Shown piece after piece: positions 18,866-27,324 of a stretch of 64,000 nucleotides of DNA. A model generated the notes under the pieces. It was given only the letters and a program-made list of their open reading frames with translations, ran no database searches and had not been told where the DNA came from. Both the position numbers and the translations under genes were made by a program. The DNA is from Desertimonas sp963772825 (GTDB taxonomy: Bacteria; Actinomycetota; Acidimicrobiia; Acidimicrobiales; Ilumatobacteraceae), in NCBI GenBank assembly GCA_963772825.1, contig CAVYYX010000006.1, positions 1 through 64,000 of the forward strand. Direction: 5' to 3'. Within the stretch, counting starts at the first letter, position 1, and the number at the start of each line of letters is the position of its first letter.

Positions 18866-19890
18866 ATGGAACTGGACGTCTGGTACGACGTGCGCAACCC
18901 GCCGCAGTGGTACCGCGACCCGGCCGACGCTGTATGCCGAGACGCTCGAGCAGATCGCCTGGGCCGACACGCTCGGCTTCGGCGCGGCGTGGCTGTCGGA
19001 GCACCACTTCACCGAGGAGGGCTACCTCCCGGCCTGATGCCGATGCTCGGCGCCGATGGCCGCACGCGCACGAGCGGATGCGCCTCGGCACCTCGGTGCT
19101 GCTCGCGCCGCTGTACCACCCGCTGCGCCTCGCCGAGGAGGCGGCGGTGATCGACGCCCTCTGCGGCGGCCGGCTCGACCTCGGGCATCGCACCGGGCTA
19201 CCGGCTCAAGGAGTTCGAGGTGATGGGCGTGCCGAAGTCCGAGCGGGGCTCGCGCACGGACGAGATCATCGAGCTGCTGATCGCCGCCTGGACGACGCCG
19301 CGCGTCGACCACCGCGGACGCCACTTCCAGTTCGACGACGTCGCCGTCGGACCCAAGCCGGTGCAGCAACCGCACCCGCCGCTGTGGATCGGTGGATCGA
19401 CGCCGGCGGCCGCTCGCCGAGCGGCGCGCTTCGGCGCCAACTTCATGCCCGACTCGGGCGCGCCGGTGGAGGTGTTCCAGCTGTACCGCGACGAGTGCGC
19501 CGCCGCCGGTCATGGCCGGCTCGGCAGGTCGCCACCAACTTCGTCGTCTACGTCTGCGACGACCCCGAGCGCGGGTGGGACGACGTCAAGGGGCACTACT
19601 TCTACGTGCGCCAGGTGTACCAGCAGTGGTTCGAGGAGGCCGGCGACCTGACCCAGGTCGACGACTCGGTGGCGTCACCGACGACCTGCCGCGTGGCGCC
19701 TTCGTCGTCGGCACGCCGGAGATGGTCATCGAGGCGATCGAGCGGCGCCGCGCAGGGTCGCTGGCTTCGACCGGCTGATCTTCTGGGCCCGCCCACCGGG
19801 GATCGACATCGACACGAGCTCTCGCTCGCTCGAGTTGATGGCGACCAAGGTGATCCCCCACTTCGCCGCCGCGGTCGCAGCGAGGCCTGA
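18866..19890 (+). CDS. LLM-class flavin-dependent oxidoreductase, frameshifted
   Basis: ATG 18866 begins MELDVWYDVRNPPQWYRDP. The luciferase-like TIM barrel follows: AETLEQIAWADTLGFGAAWL, SEHHFTEEGY, RMRLGTSVLLAPLYHPLRLA, DEIIELLIAAWTTP, PPLWIGGSTPAAARRAARFG and RGAFVVGTPEMVIEAIE. The family uses F420 or FMN to oxidise or oxygenate small molecules. At least six frame changes, including one missing base near 19035, are needed. The stop at 19888-19890 is just before the EboE-like gene. No residue distinguishes F420 from FMN use with confidence. Confidence 0.85.
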
Positions 19891-19894
19891 TCCG

Positions 19895-21126
19895 ATGGAC
19901 CTCGGCAACGGCCTCGGCGACCTCGACCTACTCGACGCTCGTCCATCCGGCCGACGACTGGGACGAGCTGTGGGCGAGCCTCCAGGACTACCTGCCGAAG
20001 GTGAAGCAGCGGGTCTGCCCGGATGCACCGTTCGCCGTGTCGATGCGTCTCTCGGCGGCGACGGTGGATCGGCTCCTCGCCGACCAGTCGGCGATGGCCG
20101 ACCTGCGGGCGTTCCTCGTCGCCGAGGACCTGTACGTCGTCACCGCCAACGCCTTCCCCTACGGCCCGTTCAAGAACCGTTGGTAATGGAGACGGTGTTC
20201 GAGCCGGACTGGCGGGAGCGTCGTCGGGCCGAGTACACCAAGGGCGTCGCCACGATCCTGTCGTCGCTCGCCGGCAGCGGCATGAGCCCGACGATCCAGA
20301 CGGCGCCGCTCGGCTTCAAGCCGCACGTGACGCCCGGTGTCGTCGAGCGCTTCACGGAGCGGCGTGCTCGGAGTCGTCGCCCATCTCGTCGAGATCGCCC
20401 GCGACGACCGGGACGACGGTGCGCCTGGGCCTCGAACCGGAGCCGTTCTGTCTCCTCGAGACCACCGAGGAGGCGATCGCCTACTTCCGTGACGAGCTGT
20501 TCACCGACGCCGCGGCGGCCAGACTGGCGACGCTCACGGGTATCGCCGCAGCCGACGCGGCCACGGCCTTGCGCGACCACCTCGGCGTCGTGTTCGACAT
20601 CTGCCACCAGGCCGTCGAGTTCGAGGACATCGGCGCCAGCCTCGACGCCCTCGTCGCCGCCGAGGTTCCGATCGTCAAGCTGCAGGTGGCGGCGGCGATG
20701 CGCATTCCCGTGGTGACCCCCGAGATCGTCGAGCAGCTCGGCCAGTTCACCGACACGGTGTACCTGAGCCAGACGATGGAGCGCCGCGGCGACGGGCCGA
20801 TCCGCCGCTTCCTCAACCTCCGCGATGCGCTGACGTGTTGGGAGCCGGGTGGCGCGGCGACGGAGTGGCGGACGCACTTCCACGTGCCGGTGTTCCTCGA
20901 CGAGCTCGGCGGCCTCGGGACGACGCGGTTCGCCATCGCCGAGGCGCTGGCGAAGCATCGGGCGACACCGTTGTCGGATCAGGTCGAGATCGAGACCTAC
21001 ACCTGGGACGTCCTACCGGCGCAGTTCAAGTCCGGCGACATCGTCGAGTACCTCGAGCGCGAGCTGACCTGGGTGCTCGACCGAGCTGGCAGCCGGCGGT
21101 CACGGCCGTCGAGCAGCCGGCTGGTG
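19895..21126 (+). CDS. EboE-like TIM-barrel (sugar-isomerase-like) protein, frameshifted
   Basis: ATG 19895 gives MDLGNGLGDL. After one extra base it reads TYSTLVHPADDWDELW, VKQRVCPDAPFAVSMRLSA, YVVTANAFPYGPFKNR, VRLGLEPEPFCLLET, GVVFDICHQAVEFED, VPIVKLQVAAAMRIP and THFHVPVFLDE. These blocks match the metabolite-traffic protein EboE, a xylose-isomerase-like barrel with His, Glu and Asp metal ligands. Removing one C near 21085 ends the protein as a Gly/Ala-rich tail at TGA 21124-21126. EboE normally acts in the ebo lipid/indole-alkaloid cluster. Here it stands alone in a catabolic operon, so it may isomerise or cleave a cyclic intermediate; that is inference. Confidence 0.8.
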
Positions 21127-22028
21127 AACCACTCGGTGGCCGCGTGCGCGGCGACCTCGAGCTTGGCCCGATCGCTGTACAGCTTCATGTGCGTCGTGTG
21201 CGGGAGCACCGTCAACTCCTTGTCGGCCGTCGGCAGGGCGTTGTAGGCGGCGATCTCGAGGTCCCACAGCGTGAGGTCGTCGCCACTGGCGACGATCATC
21301 AATGTCGGCGTGTCGTAGATGCGCTGCACGAACGGCCCACGTCGTAGTTGAGCAAGAGGTCGACGGACTCGACGGTGCTGCGGTTCTCGTACAGCGGTGC
21401 GTCGCTCTGCTTGAGCGCCTTGAACGTCGTGGTAGGTCTCGGGGAACGGCCACGTCGACAGGTCGCTGTCGGGCTCGGCGGTGGCGTGGGGGATGTACAG
21501 CCGGCCGTCGGGATCGAGCGTAGCGCTGGCGGCGGTCCTCGAGGATGAGGTCCCACAGCTTGCGATAGCCGATCGTGCCGTGGACGCGGCGCATGTTGCG
21601 GTAGCCGTCGATGACCGGGATCTGGCTGACGATCGCCTGCACCCGCGGGTCGATGGCGGCGAGGATCAGCACGTGACCGCCGGAGTAGGAGATCCCCCAG
21701 GCGCCGAGCCGCTCAGCGTCGACGTCGTCGCGCGACTCGAGGTAGCTGAGGGCGTTCTGGTAGTCGCGGATCTGCAGCCCACGGATCGAGGTGCTGGCGT
21801 ACATCGCCGTCGGAGACGCCGAGGTTGCGGTAGTCGAACACCAATGCGGCGATCCCGGCGGCGGCGAAGCTCGCGGCGTAGTGCGGCATGACGAGCTCGC
21901 GGACGTAGCACCACCCGCCGGCGAGGACGACGGCCGGCGGTGGCTCGTCGCCCGCCGCATCCGGCGGGGTACAGCCAGCCGCGGACGGTCTCGCCCTCGC
22001 TGGTGAACTCGATGTCGTCGCGCTTCAT
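20997..22028 (-). CDS. Alpha/beta hydrolase (dienelactone hydrolase-like), frameshifted
   Basis: ATG 22028 starts MKRDDIEFTSEGETVRGWLY. The fold is shown by VVLAGGWCYVREL, a FDYRNLGVSDG loop, the nucleophile elbow GAWGISYSGGH (Ser in G-I-S-Y-S), and the C-terminal PTLMIVASGDD with HTTHMKLYS providing the likely Asp and His. Several frame changes split it and the exact stop is uncertain; the frame carrying the His runs to 20997, overlapping the convergent EboE-like gene. A perfect 16-bp LacI-type palindrome lies 24 bp upstream of the start, the same spacing as at the dehydrogenase gene, so it is probably part of the regulon. Confidence 0.85.
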
Positions 22029-22050
22029 GATCGCTCCCCGACTGCGAATT

Positions 22051-22066
22051 GTGCAATCGATTGCAC
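22051..22066. promoter_or_regulatory. LacI-type operator 3 (GTGCAATCGATTGCAC)
   Basis: This perfect 16-bp palindrome, with the 14-bp core TGCAATCGATTGCA, lies upstream of the alpha/beta hydrolase gene. Its core ends 24 bp before the ATG, exactly the distance found for operator 1. It is the best match of the three and marks the right-hand end of the regulon. Confidence 0.85.
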
Positions 22067-22082
22067 GGTACCACGAAGCGAT

Positions 22083-22730
22083 TCAACTGGGATGGAGTGC
22101 AGTATCTGACGGCCCCACCAGCCACCGGGTAAACCGGACCTCCAGTCCGCTCCGCGTCGGCGCACAGCAGTACGGACCAGCGGAGGTTGGAGCATCAACC
22201 GGCCACGGAGCGACCCGCACTAACCGCCACGATTCGCCGGCACCGTTCGCTCGGATGGTGAGAGCGTCCTCGCCGCGGCTGACGCGGATCGTGACCTCAG
22301 ACCTGCTCCAGCTTGGCACGGGGGCGACCGACCAGTCAGATGCCGCGTGCGTGACGACCGCGCCGACCTGAGCGACGGCGTCGCTGATCTCGACCCCTGC
22401 CTTGACCCACGTCGTCTCACTAGCTCGGACGAGAACGCCGGCCTGGTCGAACTGTTGGTCGAAGTCGAGGATGAATGACACCTCGACGGCTTCGCCGACC
22501 TGAAGCGGGCGCAGCAGGGCGTGTCCGTCGTCGTGGATGAAGCCGTACACCGTTGTGCGCCAAAAGTCGCTGCCTTCGACGGCCGTGACGACGAGATGTC
22601 GGTCCACTCGTGCCGTCGCTGCGGGCGCGTTTAGCCATTGACCGCCGTCCCAGCCGAGCGATACTTGATCCGTTGCGATCTCATCACCGTAGGAGACGTA
22701 CGAACTGCCTTCAGATATCTGCGTCAACAA
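22083..22730 (-). CDS. DUF1349 (concanavalin-like) protein
   Basis: This intact frame of 215 residues carries the DUF1349 signature: a jelly-roll core with WRTTVYGFIHDDGHALLRP, VEVSFILDFDQQFDQAGVLV (the conserved QFDQAG) and TTWVKAGVEI, then WSVAPVP. The family is related to yeast Reg1/enolase regulators and to carbohydrate-binding lectin folds; its bacterial role is not settled. There is no signal peptide, so it is cytoplasmic. It lies 55 bp upstream of the hydrolase on the same strand, with operator 3 in the gap, so it is probably outside the regulon. Confidence 0.88.
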   Translation of the reverse strand: MLTQISEGSSYVSYGDEIATDQVSLGWDGGQWLNAPAATARVDRHLVVTAVEGSDFWRTTVYGFIHDDGHALLRPLQVGEAVEVSFILDFDQQFDQAGVLVRASETTWVKAGVEISDAVAQVGAVVTHAASDWSVAPVPSWSRSEVTIRVSRGEDALTIRANGAGESWRLVRVAPWPVDAPTSAGPYCCAPTRSGLEVRFTRWLVGPSDTALHPS

Positions 22731-23235
22731 CCAGGCAGCCAGTGCTTGTCACCAGGGACTGGACGGCAGGCTGAACCAAGGGGCTGAAACCGGTCAATCA
22801 CCAACGACATGCACCGAATCGCCACGCCTCCTCGACCAGTGAGTCGATCGACCTGCGAGCCTCGGTGCCGTCGAGCGACCTCGGTCAGGCAGGGTCCGCG
22901 TGGCTGGGTCCAACAGCACGAGTGATCCGCGCGTGGCCTTCGCTGGCTCCGGCTGTACTTCACGCTTGAGCAGCCTCGGCGGCCGCAAGTCGTCGGTCGG
23001 TGCTCGCCCCAGCCCGACGGCGACGACGACGGCGCACGCGACTTGCACCAGAACTGGGAACTCACCCCCGGGCGACGCCGAAGGTCCGCCCGCATCGTCC
23101 GGTCGCGGACCGGGCAGAGGCGTCTACGCTCCGCAAAACGGGCTGGGGTTGCTCGCACTTCACTCCCGATGGCGACAGCGACTGTTCGATCGGATCGGAG
23201 ATCAAGACCCGTCCCGAGTGCGGGATCGCACTCGA

Positions 23236-23385
23236 TCGAACGCAGGTTTCCCGCGGGAAACCTGCAAGTGTGCCTGGAACGGAAAAGGGCGCTGACCCGA
23301 TCACTGGAACCTGGCAGATCGGGTGACCCGATCTGGCGGAGTGGGTCCGCAACCACCGCGGGCGAGCACCCGCGAGGGGCCGAAG
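23236..23385 (+). repeat. Left arm of 150-bp inverted repeat
   Basis: The reverse complement of 23895-24045 matches this arm over about 145 bp with few mismatches; shared tracts include CCTGCAAGTGTGCCT, GGGCGCTGACCCGATCACTG and GGAGTGGGTCCGCAACCAC. Inside it are a perfect 24-bp palindrome at 23242-23265 (GCAGGTTTCCCG and its complement) and hairpin 23295-23324. Confidence 0.85.
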
Positions 23386-23522
23386 AGTGAGCTGAACCCG
23401 CGGGTAGCCGCGACCCAACGCGCGGGCTGCGGCAGGTGTTGCAACGTCCGCCGCCTCAACCCGGCAGGACACCCAGCCGGCGGTGTACTGGACCCCTTCC
23501 CGGCTTTCGACGCTCGGGGTCG

Positions 23523-23563
23523 GACACCCGATCATGCGCCTCTACCAGGGACGATCGGGTGTC
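23523..23563. repeat. Hairpin with 11-bp stem GACACCCGATC
   Basis: A perfect 11-bp stem (23523-23533 with 23553-23563) surrounds a 19-nt loop containing TCTACCAGG. A close copy follows at 23663-23699 with the same loop word, so the two form a tandem pair about 140 bp apart. Confidence 0.75.
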
Positions 23564-23662
23564 GTGACACCGCTCGCGATCGAACTTCGATCCGCTGTCG
23601 GCGTGATGGGACACCGATGCAGCGACCGTTCCCGAGCGGGTCGCCAGAGATTCGACTGCTGG

Positions 23663-23699
23663 CACCCGATCACGGCCGTCTACCAGGACTGATCGGGTG
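23663..23699. repeat. Hairpin with 10-bp stem CACCCGATCA
   Basis: A perfect 10-bp stem (23663-23672 with 23690-23699) surrounds a 17-nt loop that again contains TCTACCAGG. It is the second member of the tandem hairpin pair. Confidence 0.75.
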
Positions 23700-23894
23700 T
23701 CTCCACAGGCGACCGATCCCGATCCGGCACCCAACCGCTCTGCTCCATTCGCCGGATCACTCAAGTCCCGACGCTCGGTCCCGTCCGTCGTAAGTGGTGG
23801 GCCAGCAGCCGGGCGGCCTTGTTGGCCAGGGCGGGGGTGTCATGAGCTGCTGCGACGTAGACCACCCAAACCCCGGCGCCACGCGTACCGCCCT

Positions 23895-24045
23895 CTCCCC
23901 GGGTGCGTACCCGCCGTGGTTGCGGACCCACTCCGCCGGATCGGGTCACCCGATCTGCCAGTTTCCAGTGATCGGGTCAGCGCCCTTTCCGTTCTAGGCA
24001 CACTTGCAGGTTCCTCTCCGAGGAACCTCCGTTCGACGGCGATCA
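23895..24045 (-). repeat. Right arm of 150-bp inverted repeat
   Basis: This is the inverted copy of 23236-23385. It holds a hairpin at 23948-23977 with stem ACCCGATC/GATCGGGT and a further palindrome GATCGGGTCACCCGATC at 23939-23955. Where the left arm has a perfect palindrome (GCAGGTTTCCCG...) this arm has a shorter AGGTTCCTC/GAGGAACCT hairpin, so both sequences changed while keeping the pairing. Confidence 0.85.
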
Positions 24046-24063
24046 AATCTGGAGGACGACGAC

Positions 24064-24432
24064 TCAGTTGCCTGGAGCCAGCGTCAACTGCTCGAACGAC
24101 GAAACAGGGCGCTTCGCTAGCGAACGCGACGGACGACTGTGAGCCGAGGACTTTGCGGAGAGCCGGTCGCGGTCCGTGGTCGATTGTGAGCGGTCGGCAC
24201 GCCTCGCGGTGACCCGCCGCGGCGGTCGCTCCCCCGTGCCGGCGACTCGACCGGAGATCGGGACAACACGGCCATGCAGGGCCAGCTCCAGGAGCGCCCA
24301 GCGTGGCACGCGCAGACGTTTCCGGAGGCGGATCACTGGTAGGCCCGCCTGACCGCAACTCGCCACGTACTGGCCGGCCATCTCGTAGGCGAGCGTCCGG
24401 CTGATTCGCAACAGCGCGGCGGCTTCTTCCAC
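24064..24432 (-). CDS. Excisionase-like helix-turn-helix protein
   Basis: GTG at 24432 gives EEAAALLRISRTLAYEMAGQ, then LPVIRLRKRLRVPRWALLEL, the HTH_17 excisionase/AlpA-type winged helix. The motif continues upstream in frame as LLYTVEEAAALLRIS with no better start before an in-frame TGA, so the GTG, or an unseen upstream start after a base error, begins it. The remaining 70 residues are basic and low in complexity. In the tRNA-Leu island it is the likely recombination directionality or regulatory factor. Confidence 0.7.
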   Translation of the reverse strand: MEEAAALLRISRTLAYEMAGQYVASCGQAGLPVIRLRKRLRVPRWALLELALHGRVVPISGRVAGTGERPPRRVTARRADRSQSTTDRDRLSAKSSAHSRPSRSLAKRPVSSFEQLTLAPGN

Positions 24433-24721
24433 GGTGTACAGGAGCGGTTCGGCGCCGGGCTGGGCAGACGGACCACGCCCGACTGGCGCGGGAGGTCTGT
24501 TGGCCGTCAGGCGAGCCGAGCAACGGCACGGCCGTCAACGCGGTCGACTTGGACGGCGATCGACTCGGATTGTCTACGCGCTCCATGCGTTGTTAAAGGT
24601 CAGCGGCGCCGACAAAGCGCGACACTTCCGCGATCGTTCCGGTGCCTGCTGAGTGGCCCGCACGCGGACTGCAACTACTGAGGTCATCGACGATGTGCCT
24701 GACTTTGCGCGAGTGCCCGAC

Positions 24722-24996
24722 TCAGGAGACGGCCGGCGCGAGCGCGGCAGGATCGATGATGATCCGTTCGGGGACGGTGATGACGATCGGGTTGCCGCCG
24801 TCGAGCAGCAGCTTGGCGTTGACGATCGTCAGGCCGATCAATTCCTCCGTCATCGTCGAATCGCAGAGCGTGGCCCTCCGGTGACTCGTCGAAGTTGGCC
24901 GCGTTGGCCCGGCTCGCCGACATGCAGATACAGAGTGTCCGCGTCCGAGTCGTAGCGGACCCGATCAAACGTCGTGTGGCCAACCGTGATGTTCAT
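24722..24996 (-). CDS. DUF2283 domain protein, frameshifted
   Basis: ATG 24996 gives MNITVGHTTFDRVRYDSDAD, then DTLYLHVGEP. After frame changes it reads ANFDESPEGHALRFDDDGEL, IGLTIVNAKLLLDGG and VITVPERIIIDPAALAPAVS, ending at 24722. This is the complete DUF2283 family pattern (YD-EADALY...D-DG-IVGIEI), about 90 residues. The family is small, common next to toxin-antitoxin and mobile genes, and of unknown activity. Confidence 0.75.
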
Positions 24997-25032
24997 CAGC
25001 GGTGTTGAGGTCTACTCGCGGATCCATGGGCG

Positions 25033-25278
25033 TCATCGAAGCTCAGACGCGACGTCCGCCACCGCGTCGTGAAACGCCTCGAAGCCCTCGCGTCGATCCT
25101 CCCAGGCGGCACTGTTGTGGACGATGGCCTTCGCTTCACCGAGTGGGACGTGTAGGACAGCACGGGTGATCTTGATCGACTCCGCCGGTGTGAACCCGTC
25201 AGCTCGCAGCTGGGCGAGGACGGCGTTCCACTTGTCCCGGTCAAGGACGGCTGTGGTCGTTGTTCGGATCTCGCTCAT
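25033..25278 (-). CDS. Small protein resembling ribosomal L7/L12 C-terminal fold
   Basis: The frame is intact at 81 residues and starts MSEIRTTTTAVLDRDKWNAV. The stretch AESIKITRAVLHVPLGEAKA followed by IVHNSAAW resembles the L7/L12 C-terminal helix pattern (IK-VR-LTGLGLKEAK-LV). Such stand-alone L7/L12-like proteins occur in actinobacterial accessory DNA, with no known function. Its start overlaps the stop of the upstream 104-residue gene by 4 bp (TGA/ATG at 25275-25278), so the two are co-translated. Confidence 0.65.
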   Translation of the reverse strand: MSEIRTTTTAVLDRDKWNAVLAQLRADGFTPAESIKITRAVLHVPLGEAKAIVHNSAAWEDRREGFEAFHDAVADVASELR

Positions 25279-25589
25279 TGCTTCTGCTCCTTCTGGAGCC
25301 GTATGACGAGGTCCACTCTACGACCCGGACTGCTACCGGACAGGCGCGTTCCGGTTACGTGCACGTCGTCGAATCCTGCGGCCGCGATCTCGTCGAGCGC
25401 CAGCCGCGCCCACCGGAGGAGCTCAGCACTCGACACGGCCACTCGAGCCGCGCCGCGCGGGTAGACAGCCACGTCTCGAAGCTCTAGTCGCGTTCCGCTG
25501 ATCCTGACCGCTGCCAGCACATCGATCCAGCCCGCCGGCGTCTCGAAGGATCGCTCGTAGAGCCCGCCGTCATCAAACGTCATTGCCAC
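25275..25589 (-). CDS. Hypothetical protein, 104 residues
   Basis: The frame is intact: MAMTFDDGGLYERSFETPAG, then WIDVLAAVRISGTRLELRDV, ELLRWARLALDEIAAAGFDD and a basic end RRVDLVIRLQKEQKQ. A beta-rich first half and a helix in the second half are predicted by eye. I recognise no family. It lies just downstream of the integrase and overlaps the L7/L12-like gene, so it is part of the island's leftward operon. Confidence 0.6.
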   Translation of the reverse strand: MAMTFDDGGLYERSFETPAGWIDVLAAVRISGTRLELRDVAVYPRGAARVAVSSAELLRWARLALDEIAAAGFDDVHVTGTRLSGSSPGRRVDLVIRLQKEQKQ

Positions 25590-25604
25590 CCGCCGTGATG
25601 TCGA

Positions 25605-26741
25605 CTACTCGAAGATCGACTGGGCGACGACGTTGGCGGCGTCACGGGCGATCGCCGGGGTGACGTGGGAGTAGAGATCCAGCGTGATGCCGACGGTGGC
25701 GTGGCCGAGCCGCTCGCTGACGACCTTCGGATGCACGCCCGCCTTCAACGCCAGCGTGGCGTACGTGTGGCGTAGGTCGTGCAATCTGATCGGAGGCAGA
25801 GCAGACGCGAGGTTGAGCCGTCGGAACTCGCGCGTGAACCAGTCCGGATGGAGCAGCCCGCCGACCTCGTCACGGAACACAAGATCGGTCGAGCTGTCCC
25901 AGACCGGACCGGCGATGAGCCGTTCCTCGTGTTGTTGCCGGCGGTGCACGCGTAGCACGTCGACCGTCTGCGGGTCGAGATACACCGTGCGCCGGCTCCG
26001 CGACGTCTTCGTCGGTCCGATCACCGCTTCGCCATTCACCGCGGTCAGGGTTTGCACCACGCTGAGCTGCGCAGCGTCGAGGTCGAGATCGCGCCAGCGC
26101 AGTCCGAGGACCTCTCCCCTGCGCATGCCGGTCGTCGCGACGACGACGAGCGCGCGAGTAAATCCGCTCACCGCGGATGGCGGTGAAGAACTCACGTAGG
26201 TCCTCCGACGACCACGTTGCGAACTCGCGCCTCGACGAGCTCGGCGGTCGGGCCGCGGCGGCAGCGTTGCGCTGGACGAGTCCGAGCCGCTCGGCGTCCG
26301 CCAGCGCCTTACGCAGGACGACATGGCTGTTGCGAACGGTCTTGGCCGACAACGGCTGACCAGCGTGTCCTCCCTCACGTAACAGGTCGGCGTAGAAGCG
26401 CTCGATCTGCAACGGGGTCAGCGACTGCACCGGCACTTGCCCAGCCACGTGTTGATGCGGGCGATGGCCAGCTTGTAGCTGTGCACGGTCGTCGGCCGGA
26501 GGCGGTGGTGCTGGCTGACGAGCCAGTCGTCGAGATACTGACTCGTCGTCATCGTCGATCTGCTCACGACGGATCCCGCGGCGACGGCACTGAGCACCTC
26601 GCCAAGCGCCGCCTCGGCCGCCTTGCGCGTCCGGAAGCCTTGTTTGGCGAGCTGTCGTCGCCTCCCCGTGGATGGGTCGGGGCCGAGGTCGACTCGGTAG
26701 GACCACGCCCCGTCTTTGCGGCGCACCGACCCCCGAGCCAT
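25605..26741 (-). CDS. Tyrosine recombinase (island integrase), frameshifted
   Basis: ATG 26741 gives the arm-binding start MARGSVRRKDGAWSYRVDLG. A core-binding SAM-like domain follows (TTSQYLDDWLVSQHHRLRPT, LTPLQIERFYADLL, LSAKTVRNSHVVLRKALADA). The catalytic domain has Arg I in TTGMRRGEVLGLRW, a Lys in GPTKTSRSRRTVYL, HDLRHTYATL, LGHATVGITLDLYSHV with the nucleophile Tyr, and a short tail. The length of about 378 residues is typical. Two frame changes (near 26435 and 26170) interrupt it. Its 5' end lies 100 bp from tRNA-Leu(UAA), the probable attachment site. Confidence 0.88.
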
Positions 26742-26840
26742 CCGCTGACCGTATCAATTCCTGTGCACGATCTGTGCACGGATCACTTCGAGATGCCTAG
26801 CAGATCGCCTGCATAACCACGAAAGTCCAGCTAGATAGCG

Positions 26841-26925
26841 TGCCCGGGGCGGGGATCGAACCCGCATGAGTGTTGCCACCAGGGGGGTTTAAGCCCCCCG
26901 CGTCTGCCAGTTCCGCCACCCGGGC
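26841..26925 (-). tRNA. tRNA-Leu(UAA)
   Basis: An 85-nt cloverleaf on the minus strand: acceptor GCCCGGG pairs with CCCGGGC, the anticodon loop CTTAAAC carries UAA, there is a long variable arm as in leucine tRNAs, and the T-arm reads GTTCGATCC. The CCA is not encoded. A tyrosine integrase starts 100 bp from its 3' end, so this gene is probably the integration site of the 22-26 kb island; the tRNA itself is complete. Confidence 0.95.
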
Positions 26926-26947
26926 GACCGCTCCACGCTACGCCAAG

Positions 26948-27271
26948 TCAGTCGCCGTCGATGGCGGCGAGCAACGTGTAGTCGACGAGATCGGCGTACT
27001 CGGTGTGCCGTTCGATGTACGCCCGCACGAACGGGCACAGCGGCACGACGGGGCGCTCGGCGGCGCGCTCCGTGTCCAGGGCGGCGGCGACGAGCGCCGA
27101 TCCGACTCCCGAGCCCTCGCGATCCTCGTCGACCTCGGTGTGCACGAAGATCGTTCGTCCACCGCGGCGCACGTACCGGGCGAATCCGACGACCTCGCCG
27201 CCGTCGAGCGCCTCGTAGCGATCTGCTGCTGCGTTGTCTTCGACGGTGATCCCGGGTGCGCTGTCGGCCAT
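26948..27271 (-). CDS. GNAT-like N-acetyltransferase (YjdJ type)
   Basis: The frame is intact at 107 residues. It has the short GNAT core of the YjdJ/COG2388 group: ADRYEALDGGEVVGFARYV, FVHTEVDEDREGSGVGSAL (acetyl-CoA loop with the G-GVGSAL pattern), VVPLCPFVRAYIERHTEYAD. The group has a reduced GNAT fold and no firmly known substrate. It is transcribed away from RF3. Confidence 0.9.
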   Translation of the reverse strand: MADSAPGITVEDNAAADRYEALDGGEVVGFARYVRRGGRTIFVHTEVDEDREGSGVGSALVAAALDTERAAERPVVPLCPFVRAYIERHTEYADLVDYTLLAAIDGD

Positions 27272-27324
27272 GCGGGCACCCTAGTGAGCCTCCGCCGGAT
27301 CGTGCCCGATAGCGTCGAACGACC

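Larger units (their letters stand above)
22731..24063. other. Long noncoding stretch with inverted-repeat structure
   Basis: No frame in these 1.3 kb shows conserved protein motifs or a credible start. The left part (22731-23235) has nothing I recognise. From 23236 to 24045 it is a structured region: two inverted arms of about 150 bp around about 510 bp, with at least four hairpins that share the stem ACCCGATC/GATCGGGT. It lies at the left side of the second island. Confidence 0.6.

Noticed and set aside
22900..23326. Small open frames in the inverted-repeat region
   Set aside because: They have biased composition, no family motifs, and overlap palindromes. The region reads as noncoding.
23523..23699. 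Tandem hairpins considered as a CRISPR array
   Set aside because: Only two copies 140 bp apart with different flanks; no regular repeat-spacer pattern and no cas genes.
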